A stretch of 64,000 nt of DNA from assembly GCF_016316925.1 (NCBI RefSeq), contig NZ_JAEEGB010000017.1, positions 1-64,000 of the forward strand, read 5' to 3'. Both the position numbers and the translations under genes were made by a program. The DNA comes from Clostridium aciditolerans (lineage in GTDB: Bacteria > Bacillota > Clostridia > Clostridiales > Clostridiaceae). How positions within the stretch are numbered: the stretch's first letter is position 1; every line of letters begins with the position of its first letter. Positions 1 to 9,007 of the stretch are shown piece by piece. The notes under the pieces were generated by a model, which saw only the letters and a program-made list of their open reading frames with translations, did no database searches and had not been told where the DNA came from.

Positions 1-612
1 TATATTTTTAAATACTATAGCAGCTGCATTTAGAGCCTGTTCTGGTGTTCCACCCATCATTTCTACTACACCAGCTGAAGCCATAGCTGCTGCTGAACCA
101 CATTCAGCTTGACATCCACCTTCTGCCCCTGCCATAGTAGCATTCTTAGCTATTATTATACCTACACCAGTAGCTGTAAATAATCCTTTTACCATTTCAT
201 CTTCTGTTGAATTTAACTTTTCTCCAGCACTTATTATTACTGCTGGCATTATGCCACAAGAGCCTGCTGTAGGAGCCGCCACTATTTTACCCATAGCAGC
301 ATTTACTTCTGATGAAGAAAGAGCTCTCGCCATAGCCATAACCATAAAGCTACCTGTTAACGTTTTCCCATTTTTCGCATATTCATTTAATCTGTAAGCA
401 TCTCCACCTATTAAACCGCTTACTGATGATATTTTATTGTTTAAGCCACGTTCCGCAGCAGCTTGCATTACTTGTAAGTTTTTTCTCATCTTTTCAAAAA
501 CTTGTTCAGTAGTAAGTCCTGTTGCTTTTGCTTCTTCTTCTAAAGTATATTCCCATATACTTATATTTCTTTCTTTACATACTTCTAAAAGTTCATATCC
601 GTGATTAACCAT
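1..612 (-). CDS. sdaAA: L-serine dehydratase, Fe-S type, alpha subunit (3' end cut by window)
   Basis: Catalytic alpha subunit of the oxygen-sensitive [4Fe-4S] L-serine dehydratase, which turns L-serine into pyruvate and ammonia, a common catabolic step in amino-acid fermenting clostridia. Read on the minus strand it begins MVNHGYELLEVCKERN, after a GAGGAGG ribosome site at the right distance. The visible 204 residues include the family blocks APTAGSCGIMPA and GGCQAECGSA, whose cysteines are typical of this Fe-S subunit. The C-terminal part lies beyond position 1, so the gene is partial. It follows the beta-subunit gene by 3 bases and is surely in the same transcript. Confidence 0.95.
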   Translation of the reverse strand, partial: MVNHGYELLEVCKERNISIWEYTLEEEAKATGLTTEQVFEKMRKNLQVMQAAAERGLNNKISSVSGLIGGDAYRLNEYAKNGKTLTGSFMVMAMARALSSSEVNAAMGKIVAAPTAGSCGIMPAVIISAGEKLNSTEDEMVKGLFTATGVGIIIAKNATMAGAEGGCQAECGSAAAMASAGVVEMMGGTPEQALNAAAIVFKNI

Positions 613-615
613 TTT

Positions 616-1299
616 TTATGCCTCCTCTCTTACAGGGTTTATTGCTCTAGCTTTGTGTATATTAGGTATTTCGCCTATTGCATTTATTATTTCTTCTGAA
701 ATAATATCATCTACCTCAAATACCATTGCTGCTGCTGATCCCTTACCACTTGTTCTATACACTCTCATAAATGCAATGTTTATTCCATACTCATATAGTA
801 TTGCACATACTTTTGCAACCATTCCTGGTACATCAATATGATTTATTAGTATAGTTGGATATGCTCCAGTAAACTCTATTTTATCTCCATCTACTTCTGT
901 AACAACTATATTTCCTCCGCCTATTGAAGCACCAGTTACTTCTACAATTTTTCCATCAGGCTTAGTTATTACTGTTTTAACTGTATTAGGATGTACATCT
1001 CCAAGATCAGTTGGAATGAATTCCACTTCTATATCCTTTTCTCTAGCTAATTCCATAGAATTCTTTAAATTTTCATCCCATGGGTTCATTCCTAATATTC
1101 CTGCAACTAATGCCTTATCTGTACCATGTCCCTTATAAGTTGTAGCAAAAGAACCATGAAGGAAAAATTTCACTTTTCTAATTCCATCACCTGCTATAGT
1201 TCTTGCAATTTTGCCTAATCTTGCCGCTCCTGCTGTGTGTGAACTTGATGGTCCTATCATTATAGGGCCGAGAATATCAAATGCGCTGTATTCTCTCAT
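616..1299 (-). CDS. sdaAB: L-serine dehydratase, Fe-S type, beta subunit
   Basis: Beta subunit (227 aa, normal length) of the two-subunit iron-sulfur L-serine dehydratase. The N-terminal half carries the signature GPSSSHTAGAARLGKIA, and the C-terminal 70-80 residues form an ACT-like domain (starting near ILINHIDVPGMVAKV), a fold used for small-molecule sensing. It is the first gene of the sda pair, followed immediately by sdaAA. The ATG is preceded by GGTTGGTG inside a perfect 12-bp palindrome (1301-1312), so translation start and a possible operator coincide. A promoter is visible about 80 bases upstream. Confidence 0.95.
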   Translation of the reverse strand: MREYSAFDILGPIMIGPSSSHTAGAARLGKIARTIAGDGIRKVKFFLHGSFATTYKGHGTDKALVAGILGMNPWDENLKNSMELAREKDIEVEFIPTDLGDVHPNTVKTVITKPDGKIVEVTGASIGGGNIVVTEVDGDKIEFTGAYPTILINHIDVPGMVAKVCAILYEYGINIAFMRVYRTSGKGSAAAMVFEVDDIISEEIINAIGEIPNIHKARAINPVREEA

Positions 1300-1300
1300 A

Positions 1301-1312
1301 TTGGTGCACCAA
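1301..1312. promoter_or_regulatory. 12-bp palindrome overlapping the sdaAB ribosome binding site
   Basis: TTGGTGCACCAA is a perfect dyad ending two bases before the sdaAB ATG, and it contains the GGTG that must serve as Shine-Dalgarno sequence. It could be an operator or simply fortuitous. An additional 8-bp inverted repeat (AATACAAT/ATTGTATT, 1332-1356) lies in the same leader. Confidence 0.35.
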
Positions 1313-1379
1313 CCTTCCTTTTTTCTATATTAATACAATTCACTACATATTGTATTGTAAGACTCTTAATATCGATTTT

Positions 1380-1409
1380 ATTATACAATAAATTTAAATA
1401 AATTGTCAC
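1380..1409 (-). promoter_or_regulatory. Probable sigma-A promoter of sdaAB-sdaAA
   Basis: On the minus strand GTGACA (-35, 1404-1409) is followed after 18 bp by a perfect TATAAT (-10, 1380-1385). Transcription would start near 1373, giving a leader of about 74 nt that holds the inverted repeat at 1332-1356. Confidence 0.6.
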
Positions 1410-1540
1410 TTTTTTTTTGAAAGTTTTTTGTTTAAAATTATAATTATTGCTTTTAATAATTTCTTGTAATCTTGCATATTTTTTTATATTGAATAAAATC
1501 ATGCTTAATTCTTTATTTTTACATTATTTAGAGCTTCAAA

Positions 1541-1776
1541 GGCCGAAAGTTAACTTATACCCCGGGCTATGTTTTCAAGCTTCAGTCCGTTAAAAACTTT
1601 TAGTCAGTCTAAAGCTTATGTTTTAGACGACCTAAGAACCTTCGATAAACTCGCTATGCTCAAACACATCTAAGGTTCTAAGGTTGTCTTAAAACACTTC
1701 ACTAAGACTGACACAAAGTTTTTAAATCTACCTTCAGCTTCGAAAACATATCCCTTTGTATAAATTAACTTTCTAG
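1541..1776. repeat. 236-bp palindromic MITE-like element, copy 1
   Basis: The second copy, at 14161-14395, is in inverted orientation and matches over the whole length with scattered substitutions. The element is itself one long imperfect palindrome: GAAAGTTAACTTATAC at the left end is answered by GTATAAATTAACTTTC at the right, and inner arms such as GACCTAAGAACCTT / AAGGTTCTAAGGTTGTC also pair. It has no coding capacity, which fits a miniature inverted-repeat element or a long-hairpin RNA. It fills most of the gap between sdaAB and the kinase gene (1300-1844). Confidence 0.8.
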
Positions 1777-1809
1777 TTGTTTTCCCTATATAATGTTTAA
1801 AATAAAATT

Positions 1810-1835
1810 AAGGTACCACCCCAAGGTAGTACCTT
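1810..1835 (-). terminator. Terminator of the nucleoside kinase-like gene
   Basis: Stem AAGGTACCACC / GGTAGTACCTT with a 4-base loop, followed on the minus strand by a T-rich run. It lies 10 bases after the stop of the gene at 1845-3500. Confidence 0.75.
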
Positions 1836-1844
1836 ACTGTTTTC

Positions 1845-3500
1845 TTAGTATTTATAGAAGCAGCTTCCCCCTATAAATTCTCTTAATATTGAGTTATCTG
1901 GTACTAAGCTTACATCGACATCTTTAAAAAAGTGTAGAAAGCTTTTAAGCCTTAAGGCTTCGTAATACACTGGACTTTGCTCATTTATCTTTTCTAATTC
2001 TTTTAACGCATGCTTTTTCAGTACACAGAGTTCATATACTAAGGTAGAGTTAAACATAACATCTGCATTTTCTTGAAATACAAATATATTTTTCTCTTCC
2101 CCTCTTTTTATAGAAGGCCACATTTTTAACGTATCTTCACTGCCATACCCTCTTGAAAGATAGTCTCTAACCGCTCTTCTTATTATTCTAACATCTGTGG
2201 TAGCTATTCTATTATGATCATCTACATTTAATTGTGTAAGAGCACTAATATATATTTTAAACTTGTTTTCTATTGGTATGGCCGATGTTAACATCTCATT
2301 TAATCCATGAATTCCTTCAACTATAAGTATTCCGTTTTCAGGGAGCTTAATTTTTTGTCCTAACCATTCCCTACTTCCAGTTTTAAAATTAAAAGTTGGA
2401 ATCTCTACATCCTCACCTTTTAGTATAGACTCCAAATTTTGGTTAAATAGTTCTAGGTCCAATGCATATATAGATTCAAAATCATAATTTCCATTCTCAT
2501 CCTTAGGTGTGTGTTCTCTATTTACAAAATAATCATCTAGCGATATTGGTATTGGAATTAACCCATTTACCCTTAGCTGAATTCCAAGTCTCCTCGCAAA
2601 AGTTGTTTTTCCAGAGGAAGATGGTCCAGCTATAAGAATTATCTTTGTATCTTTTCTCTCACTTATCATGTCAGCTATATAGGCTATCTTTTTCTCATGT
2701 AATGCCTCTGCTACTCTGATTATATCTACAATTTCGCCACTTTCTACCTTATCATTTAAGGATCCAACATCACCTACACCAAGTATATTTCCCCATTGTT
2801 CTGTTTCATAAAATATTTTTCTAAGCTTTTTATGTTCTATAAAGTTAGGTAACTTAGATGGATCTGATTCTAAAGGGTACCTAAGTACAAATCCAGGTTC
2901 TCTATAGCAAAGATCAAAAATTTTTAATATACCTGTTGAATACGCCATAGACCCGTAAAAGTAATCATACCTGCCATCCAATTCGTACAATTTAACAATA
3001 TCACTACTTACATGCTTTAATAATCGAACTTTATCATCCATGTTATAATCTGAGAAAATTTTTATTGCATCTTCTCTTTTCATACATACTTTTTTAATAG
3101 GGATATCTTTATTTATTAATTCCGTCATTCTAGCCTTGATTTTTAATATATCATCTTCGCTTAAGGATGTATCCTTATGGATTTCTCCAAATAAGCCTTT
3201 CCCCAAAGAGTGCTCTATGGTTATTTTAGTACTTGGAAATAAATCTAAAACAGATTTTATAAGTACAAATTGGAGAGTTCTTACATAAGTCCTACTTCCT
3301 AAGTTATTTGTTATATCAACGACTTCCAGGTTTCCCTCTTCCTGTAATCTATGTGTAAGTTCATAATAAACTCCATTTACATTAGCGAGTACTACTGGAA
3401 TATTTCCTTCCAGATTATTATCCTTAACTATCTTATACAGAGTTGTGCCTTTTTCTATATCTAGTTCTTTATTTCCTATTCTAAGTTTTAGTTTATTCAC
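1845..3500 (-). CDS. TGS-domain nucleoside (uridine) kinase-like protein
   Basis: A 551-residue member of the clostridial nucleoside kinase family that joins threonyl-tRNA-synthetase-like N-terminal domains to a uridine kinase-like C-terminal P-loop domain. The Walker A motif GPSSSGKTTFARRL is near residue 292, and the segment SLDDYFVNREHTP after it matches the uridine kinase substrate region. The likely role is phosphorylation of a nucleoside or a related small molecule; the true substrate is unknown. I chose the GTG at 3500 because GGGGAG stands 8 bases before it; an upstream in-frame ATG at 3545 has no ribosome site. The gene is monocistronic, with its own terminator. Confidence 0.85.
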   Translation of the reverse strand: MNKLKLRIGNKELDIEKGTTLYKIVKDNNLEGNIPVVLANVNGVYYELTHRLQEEGNLEVVDITNNLGSRTYVRTLQFVLIKSVLDLFPSTKITIEHSLGKGLFGEIHKDTSLSEDDILKIKARMTELINKDIPIKKVCMKREDAIKIFSDYNMDDKVRLLKHVSSDIVKLYELDGRYDYFYGSMAYSTGILKIFDLCYREPGFVLRYPLESDPSKLPNFIEHKKLRKIFYETEQWGNILGVGDVGSLNDKVESGEIVDIIRVAEALHEKKIAYIADMISERKDTKIILIAGPSSSGKTTFARRLGIQLRVNGLIPIPISLDDYFVNREHTPKDENGNYDFESIYALDLELFNQNLESILKGEDVEIPTFNFKTGSREWLGQKIKLPENGILIVEGIHGLNEMLTSAIPIENKFKIYISALTQLNVDDHNRIATTDVRIIRRAVRDYLSRGYGSEDTLKMWPSIKRGEEKNIFVFQENADVMFNSTLVYELCVLKKHALKELEKINEQSPVYYEALRLKSFLHFFKDVDVSLVPDNSILREFIGGSCFYKY

Positions 3501-3642
3501 TCTAAACACTCCCCAAATTTTTTGTGTACTATTATTATACGTCAAATTTACTAAAAATGTTCAAATTTTACTTATATTTTTTTTTATTAATGTAAAAATA
3601 TATTGAGAGGATATATAATATTAATTTTTTATGAGGTGACTT

Positions 3643-4329
3643 ATGTTTATTGTACTGATTAGAACCGTTATTTTATATTTATTAGTAATCTTATCAATGC
3701 GCTTAATGGGTAAAAAACAAATAGGCCAATTAGAGCCTTTTGAACTTGCAATAGCTATAATGATTTCTGAGCTTGCCTCACTTCCTATGCAGGATATTCG
3801 AATACCTATAATGCATGGCGTTATTCCCATAGTAACCTTATTAGTTCTTCAAACAATATTAGCATTAATTCAGCTAAAAAGCGAAAAAATGAGGGCTATT
3901 CTAAGTGGAAAGCCAAGTGTTTTAGTTAAATCAGGTAAGATAGATATCCTTGAACTAAAAAAAGAAAAATTTAATATAAACGATTTAATGGAGGAACTGA
4001 GACTTCAAGGTTATTATAATTTAGAGGATATTGAATACGCTATATTAGAAACTAGCGGACAGCTTTCTGTCATACCTAAAACAGAACTTTCCAATGTTAC
4101 TAAGTCTGACTTAAAACTTTCAGTTACTCAAGACTCTCTTCCTATAACTTTAATCTTAAACGGGAGAATAAATAAGGAGAATTTAAAAATAATAAATAAG
4201 GATGAAAACTGGATTAAGGAACAATTAAAGAAAAATAAAATTTCATCCATAAAAGATGTATTCCTAGCACTTATGGATTCTAAAGGTAAGTTTTATTATC
4301 AATGCTATGAAAACAATGATGAAAAATAG
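3643..4329 (+). CDS. DUF421 / YetF-family membrane protein
   Basis: A 228-residue member of the DUF421 (YetF/YcaP) family. There are three hydrophobic segments in the first 85 residues, with the family hallmark RLMGKKQIGQLEPFELAIAI between the first and second, then a cytoplasmic alpha/beta domain rich in charged residues (GKPSVLVKSGKI onward). The biochemical role of the family is not settled; Bacillus relatives are linked to the spore envelope. A GAGGTG ribosome site precedes the ATG. The next gene follows after 15 bases and encodes a DUF4363 protein, a pairing common in clostridia, so the two probably act together at the membrane. Confidence 0.85.
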   Translation: MFIVLIRTVILYLLVILSMRLMGKKQIGQLEPFELAIAIMISELASLPMQDIRIPIMHGVIPIVTLLVLQTILALIQLKSEKMRAILSGKPSVLVKSGKIDILELKKEKFNINDLMEELRLQGYYNLEDIEYAILETSGQLSVIPKTELSNVTKSDLKLSVTQDSLPITLILNGRINKENLKIINKDENWIKEQLKKNKISSIKDVFLALMDSKGKFYYQCYENNDEK

Positions 4330-4344
4330 ATGGAGTGTGGTGGA

Positions 4345-4725
4345 ATGAAGAATATTATAATTTCTTTTGCTATTTTTATTGTCGTAATGTTAGGCGCACT
4401 ATTTTCAATAAGATATTTAAATAGTGTTTGTATAAAATTAGAGGGTTTAAGCATGCAGATAGAGAATAATGTACAAAGTGATGAGTGGAATAAGGCATAT
4501 GATAATTCATTAAAGTTCTTAAATGAATGGGATAAATATTCGAAAAAAGTTTCTGTATTTACACATCATGCAGAAATAGATAATATTAATATTGAACTTT
4601 GGAAGCTTACTCAATATACGAAGGAAAAAAATAAAGATGAATCTTTAGCCTCTGCTCATGTAATAAAGTTCCTTCTAAAGCATATAGTTGAAATGGAGAA
4701 AGTTAATCACCAAAATATATTTTAA
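4345..4725 (+). CDS. DUF4363 family protein
   Basis: A 126-residue protein with one N-terminal membrane segment (about residues 3-22) and a helical, charged extracytoplasmic domain, with tryptophans at NEWDKYS and ELWKLT, as in the DUF4363 family. I use the ATG at 4345, since TGGAG lies 9 bases upstream; the earlier in-frame ATG at 4330 directly abuts the previous stop and lacks a ribosome site. Its function is unknown. It is cotranscribed with the DUF421 gene. Confidence 0.8.
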   Translation: MKNIIISFAIFIVVMLGALFSIRYLNSVCIKLEGLSMQIENNVQSDEWNKAYDNSLKFLNEWDKYSKKVSVFTHHAEIDNINIELWKLTQYTKEKNKDESLASAHVIKFLLKHIVEMEKVNHQNIF

Positions 4726-4850
4726 AAAACTCTAAAAATATTTTATAATTAAACTATAGAAAATATAAACTTAATCAATTATAATATAGTTGTAATTATT
4801 TTTGTCCCAGCGGGCTCAAAAAAGTCCCTATGCAGATTTAAATGATTGTC

Positions 4851-4879
4851 TTGTTATAATCAGTATTACTGTTTATAAT
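4851..4879 (+). promoter_or_regulatory. Probable sigma-A promoter of fba
   Basis: TTGTTA (4851-4856), 17 bp, then a perfect TATAAT (4874-4879). Transcription would start near 4886, about 28 bases before the fba ATG. Confidence 0.65.
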
Positions 4880-4913
4880 TTAAAATATTTTAATGTGGAA
4901 GGTGGAATACACA

Positions 4914-5846
4914 ATGGCATTAGTTACTACTAAGGAAATGTTTAAAAAAGCTTATGAAGGCAAATACGCTATAGGAGCTTTTAATATCAACAATATGGAA
5001 ATAATTCAAGGTGTTATCAGAGGAGCAAAGGCTAAAAATTCAGCTGTTATTCTTCAATGTTCAACAGGAGCATTAAAGTATGCTGGTGCAAAATACTTAA
5101 AAGCTATGGTTGATGCTGCTATAGAGGAAACAGGAGTTGACGTAGCTCTTCACTTAGACCACGGTCCAAGTTTTGAAGCAGTTAAAGAAGCTATCGATGC
5201 TGGCTTTACTTCAGTTATGTTCGATGGTTCACACTTTGACTACGAAGAAAACGTAGCGAAAACAAAAGAAGTTGTTGAATATGCACACGCTCGTGGAGTA
5301 GTTGTTGAAGCTGAACTTGGAGTTTTAGCTGGAGTTGAAGATGACGTTGTTGCTGCTGAGCACATATACACTGATCCAGATCAAGCTGTAGATTTCGTTA
5401 ACAGAACTGGTATTGATTCATTAGCTATAGCTATAGGAACTTCACACGGAGCATTTAAGTTCCCATTAGATTTCAAACCACAATTAAGATTTGATATATT
5501 AGAAGAAATTCAAAATAAATTACCTGGATTCCCAATAGTTCTTCATGGAGCTTCTGCTGTTGACCCAGAAGCGATTGAAACTTGTAACAAGTACGGCGGA
5601 AACATAGCTGGTGCTAAAGGTATTCCAGTAGATATGTTAAGAAAAGCTTCATCAATGGCTGTATGTAAAATAAACATGGATACTGACTTAAGATTAGCTA
5701 TGACTGCTGCTGTAAGAAAAACTTTTGGAGACAATCCAAAGGAATTCGACCCAAGAAAATACTGTGGAGCAGGAAGAGATGCTGTTCAAAAGGTTGTTGA
5801 AGGTAAAATAGATAACGTTCTTGGTTCAGCTAACTCTATGCAATAG
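4914..5846 (+). CDS. fba: Fructose-1,6-bisphosphate aldolase, class II
   Basis: Zinc-dependent class II aldolase (310 aa), which cleaves fructose-1,6-bisphosphate to dihydroxyacetone phosphate and glyceraldehyde-3-phosphate in glycolysis. Visible family motifs are ALHLDHGPSFEAVKEAID (metal-binding histidine after the catalytic-loop aspartate), SVMFDGSHFDYEENV, the acidic stretch VVEAELGVLAG, GTSHGAFKFP and VLHGASAVDPEAI. The ATG at 4914 is favoured by AAGGTGG eight bases upstream; an in-frame ATG seven codons earlier has no ribosome site. Codon use is more biased than in its neighbours, as expected for a highly expressed gene. It is monocistronic, with a strong promoter and terminator. Confidence 0.96.
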   Translation: MALVTTKEMFKKAYEGKYAIGAFNINNMEIIQGVIRGAKAKNSAVILQCSTGALKYAGAKYLKAMVDAAIEETGVDVALHLDHGPSFEAVKEAIDAGFTSVMFDGSHFDYEENVAKTKEVVEYAHARGVVVEAELGVLAGVEDDVVAAEHIYTDPDQAVDFVNRTGIDSLAIAIGTSHGAFKFPLDFKPQLRFDILEEIQNKLPGFPIVLHGASAVDPEAIETCNKYGGNIAGAKGIPVDMLRKASSMAVCKINMDTDLRLAMTAAVRKTFGDNPKEFDPRKYCGAGRDAVQKVVEGKIDNVLGSANSMQ

Positions 5847-5877
5847 AAAAAATGTGGCTTTTATGCCACATTTTTTT
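5847..5877. terminator. Bidirectional terminator between fba and the nucleoid protein gene
   Basis: Perfect stem AAAAAATGTGGC / GCCACATTTTTT with a 6-base loop and T/A tracts on both sides. It ends both convergent transcripts and overlaps the stop codon of the minus-strand gene at 5876. Confidence 0.9.
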
Positions 5878-6913
5878 ACTTTTCAATATAATTTTTAACA
5901 TGTTTTATAACAATGTTAATGCTTCCATCTCCAACTCTTTGTATTTCAAACTTACTATTATCATGATATGCTTCTTCATTTATATAAACATCAATATCCT
6001 TATCTATTTTAAGCCTTACTCTCTTAAGCTTTTTTTCTACCCATTGTTTATCTATATCTATCTGGTCGCCTACCCCTTTTGAAGATATGTATTCCTTAAA
6101 GCTCTGCTGTATTTCAGCATTATCTCCAAACATATCCTCTGACAGTGACTGTATATCTATACTATCTTCTTCTTTTAGTTTTCTTTTTATAGAACTTCTG
6201 ATCATTTCTGCAGTATCCGCATTTTCCTCAAAGCTGGTTCTGGTCCATTCTTCAGCGGCCTTAACAAAGGTTTTAGTAATATCTCTTTCGTTGTCTATAA
6301 CTGTACATCCAAGATATTTTCCTATAAAATAATTTGATCCATATTCACCATCGTCTTTGCTCTTGTTTTGCTTATCTATAACCATTAAATTGAATCCTTG
6401 GTCTTCTCTTATAGGTTTTATAAATGCACATTTTTGTATCTTTTGAGCGCTTACAGGAAGCCCCGTAAACTCTGGTACGATATTTATACCTATTTTATTG
6501 TCTACGAAGTCTATAGAATGAGTATAGTTTTTTATGTAATCCATCTTTAATATTGCTAGCATAGGCCCATATTCTGTAGATATAGATACTATAACTAAAT
6601 CGCAGCAAGGTATATTGCTATCAGCTTTCATTAGGATAAACATCTGCCTCGCTAGTTCCTTTGATACTTCAACAATGCTATTTGCTCCATTTAAGTACTC
6701 TTGCGATAGCTCTTTTGCTATATTTCTTTCTTTATTGAAGATTGCATATTTTAACTCTTCATCTTTTAAACATCGTTCTATGTGTTTTAGTAAAAAACCA
6801 TATATTTCTTCATTAAGTTGCAGAGTATATTCATTTAAAACAGGCTCATCAGCATTATTATCTAATATATGAACTATAGCTTCATTTATATATATTTCTT
6901 TTATGTATTCCAA
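5876..6913 (-). CDS. Nucleoid-associated protein (NA37/YejK-like family)
   Basis: A 345-residue soluble protein that resembles the 37-kDa nucleoid-associated family (YejK/NdpA), including the N-terminal IYINEAIVHILD block, the central DLVIVSISTEYGPMLAILKMDY strand region and a helical acidic middle. Family members bind the nucleoid; the exact role in Firmicutes is not known. The start is TTG, with GGAGAG upstream. It is monocistronic, convergent with fba. Confidence 0.75.
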   Translation of the reverse strand: MEYIKEIYINEAIVHILDNNADEPVLNEYTLQLNEEIYGFLLKHIERCLKDEELKYAIFNKERNIAKELSQEYLNGANSIVEVSKELARQMFILMKADSNIPCCDLVIVSISTEYGPMLAILKMDYIKNYTHSIDFVDNKIGINIVPEFTGLPVSAQKIQKCAFIKPIREDQGFNLMVIDKQNKSKDDGEYGSNYFIGKYLGCTVIDNERDITKTFVKAAEEWTRTSFEENADTAEMIRSSIKRKLKEEDSIDIQSLSEDMFGDNAEIQQSFKEYISSKGVGDQIDIDKQWVEKKLKRVRLKIDKDIDVYINEEAYHDNSKFEIQRVGDGSINIVIKHVKNYIEK

Positions 6914-7035
6914 GTTCTACTCTCTCCTTCATCTATAGTAAACCTTAGATATAATTATAACCTGTATTCTATTTATCAAACAACCTTATTTGTATGAAGG
7001 CTATTCTAAATTATTGCCTTTCTGCAAAAGAAAAA

Positions 7036-7067
7036 AGCACAAGTGGTATTGGATACAACTTGTGCCT
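7036..7067 (-). terminator. Terminator of the ABC exporter operon
   Basis: Stem GCACAAGT / ACTTGTGC with a loop of about 12-14 bases, then a run of T on the minus strand. It stands 14 bases past the ATPase stop. Confidence 0.75.
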
Positions 7068-7080
7068 TTTGCACAATTAA

Positions 7081-7755
7081 TTATATCGTTTCCACTATTT
7101 TACCATATTCTAATTTTATAATTCTGTTACAGTATCTTGTGATATCAAGATTATGTGTAACCATTATAATTGTTTTTCCATCTTCATTTAACTCTCTAAG
7201 TAGCTCTAAGATCTGTTCAGCTGTATCCTTGTCTAATGCCCCGGTGGGTTCGTCTGCTAATATTATATCTGGATCATTAATTATTGCTCTAGCTATAGCA
7301 ACTCTTTGACATTGCCCTCCTGATAGTTCTTTTGGAGTTTTATTAACTTTATCACTTAAACCAAGTCTTTCTAAAACATTTTTAATTTTAGCCTTCCTAT
7401 CTCTTGTCTTAATATTTGCATAATTTAAAGGTATTTCTATATTTTCATAAACCGTATATTCTTTTATTAATGCAAAATTTTGCACTATAAATCCAAAATA
7501 TTTGTTTCTTTTTTTAGCCAAATTACATTTATTAAATTCTTCTACACTCTCGCCATTTATTAAATATTGTCCACTAGACGGGAAGTCTAAAGTTCCTAAT
7601 ATATTTAGTAATGTCGTTTTCCCAGAACCAGAGGGACCAATAATAGCTATAAATTCACCTTTTTTAATTTCTAAATCTATATTGTTTAAGCCTTCAACTT
7701 TTCCCTCTTCTTTTCCATAGACTTTACATACTTTATCTAAATTTAATATAACCAT
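7081..7755 (-). CDS. ABC transporter ATP-binding protein (MacB/LolD type)
   Basis: A 224-residue ATPase of the MacB/LolD/BceA-like class. Walker A is GPSGSGKTTLLN, the Q-loop is in FGFIVQNFALIKEYTVYEN, the ABC signature is LSGGQCQRVAIARAI, Walker B is DIILADEPTGALD, and the switch histidine is in MVTHN. It energises the two FtsX-type permeases encoded just upstream (gaps of 3 and 1 bases), forming one operon. Such exporters handle peptides, lantibiotics or antimicrobial resistance. The neighbouring secreted protein gene suggests export of, or immunity to, that product; this is an inference from position. Confidence 0.92.
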   Translation of the reverse strand: MVILNLDKVCKVYGKEEGKVEGLNNIDLEIKKGEFIAIIGPSGSGKTTLLNILGTLDFPSSGQYLINGESVEEFNKCNLAKKRNKYFGFIVQNFALIKEYTVYENIEIPLNYANIKTRDRKAKIKNVLERLGLSDKVNKTPKELSGGQCQRVAIARAIINDPDIILADEPTGALDKDTAEQILELLRELNEDGKTIIMVTHNLDITRYCNRIIKLEYGKIVETI

Positions 7756-7758
7756 ATT

Positions 7759-9006
7759 TTATTCTCCTTTAATCAATTCAGAAATTTTTAAATTGCTTAT
7801 TTTTAAAATCGGAATAAATGCTATTAAACAACTTAGTATTATCATTATAAAAAAGCTCATAATTACCAAAAATTTACTTTGAGAATGTTGAAACTTAAAT
7901 ATGAAAGGTATACTTATAATATAAGAAACCATTAGCATAATAAATATTTCCAGATAAATTATTATAGAAATATCTTTTAATGTTGCCCCATTTAATACAT
8001 GAATAATAAATTCTTGTTTTCTGTTTATAATAGAATTTAGTAAAGATATTACAATTGTAATACTTACAAAAATTATTACAATAATAGAAGTACCTAATGC
8101 TATTTTATTTTGTTCTTTAAAAATTTCTTTTTCAGCACTTACATCATCATTTAAATTTCTAAGACCTACTTTAATATCCGCATTTTTCTCAAACACATTT
8201 TTTATATTTTCTGTTGACTCCTCTATTTGTTGTTTAGTAGCCTCCTTGTTAAAAAGCATATAGTTTCCAACAAATTTTTGAAAATACATTGACTTCTCAC
8301 TTTTATTTACTGAATCTGTTGTAATGATATAATTATTTAGGTTTAGATACTTTGATTCTGCGCTCATCAAATTTCCTGGAATAACTTGATTTTCTTTTAT
8401 TATTCCAACTATCTTTGCTCTAGCTAATACATTTTGGTCTCTATGATAAGTTATCTCGTCTCCTATATTAAAATATTTCTTATAGTTATAGCCAACCAAA
8501 ATAGGTATTGCTTTATCATTTCCGTAACTTACTTGAAATTCTTCTTGTTGAAATCCTCTTCCTTCATATAATTTGATAGGAAACTTTTCAATAGAATTTT
8601 TATCTAAAATGTAATTTTTAGCACAAAATAATTCCTTTTGATTTTCATTCATATCATAATTTGTTTCTCTAAAAGGTTCCAAGTCACCTTTGAATTTTTC
8701 TATGTACAACCCCCATTTACTAATCCCACAGAAGCTATATTCCGGAGAGCATTGTAAATAACTAAAGCATTTTTCTAAACTTTCAGTTGGCTTATCTAGA
8801 AATTTATTTGGAGAACTTACTAATTCTAATTTATAAACTTTATATTCTCCAAATATCTTTTTAAATTGATCATAATCTTTTGATACCTTGTTTGTAAAAT
8901 CTAAGTTTTGATATATGCAAATAAACGCAAATACCAATTGCATAATAATTAATACTGTGAAAATGAAATTTTTAGAAATTCCTTTATATGCATATTTAAG
9001 TTTCAT
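7759..9006 (-). CDS. ABC transporter permease, FtsX/MacB-like (second)
   Basis: A 415-residue permease with the MacB/FtsX plan: one N-terminal membrane helix (about residues 13-32), a large extracytoplasmic domain of about 260 residues, and three C-terminal helices (about 300-405). The final helices carry the FtsX-domain pattern NSIINRKQEFIIHVLNGATL, corresponding to the cytoplasmic coupling helix. It partners the permease at 9008-10102 and the ATPase at 7081-7755. The gene begins one base after the upstream permease stop, so translation is probably coupled. The substrate is unknown. Confidence 0.85.
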   Translation of the reverse strand: MKLKYAYKGISKNFIFTVLIIMQLVFAFICIYQNLDFTNKVSKDYDQFKKIFGEYKVYKLELVSSPNKFLDKPTESLEKCFSYLQCSPEYSFCGISKWGLYIEKFKGDLEPFRETNYDMNENQKELFCAKNYILDKNSIEKFPIKLYEGRGFQQEEFQVSYGNDKAIPILVGYNYKKYFNIGDEITYHRDQNVLARAKIVGIIKENQVIPGNLMSAESKYLNLNNYIITTDSVNKSEKSMYFQKFVGNYMLFNKEATKQQIEESTENIKNVFEKNADIKVGLRNLNDDVSAEKEIFKEQNKIALGTSIIVIIFVSITIVISLLNSIINRKQEFIIHVLNGATLKDISIIIYLEIFIMLMVSYIISIPFIFKFQHSQSKFLVIMSFFIMIILSCLIAFIPILKISNLKISELIKGE

Positions 9007-9007
9007 G

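Noticed and set aside
1296-1502. 68-codon minus-strand reading frame upstream of sdaAB
   Set aside because: It overlaps the sdaAB start, covers the probable sda promoter and leader, has no ribosome site, and its composition is that of AT-rich intergenic DNA.
7043-7309. 88-codon plus-strand frame opposite the ABC ATPase
   Set aside because: It is the antisense of the well-supported ATPase gene and of its terminator.
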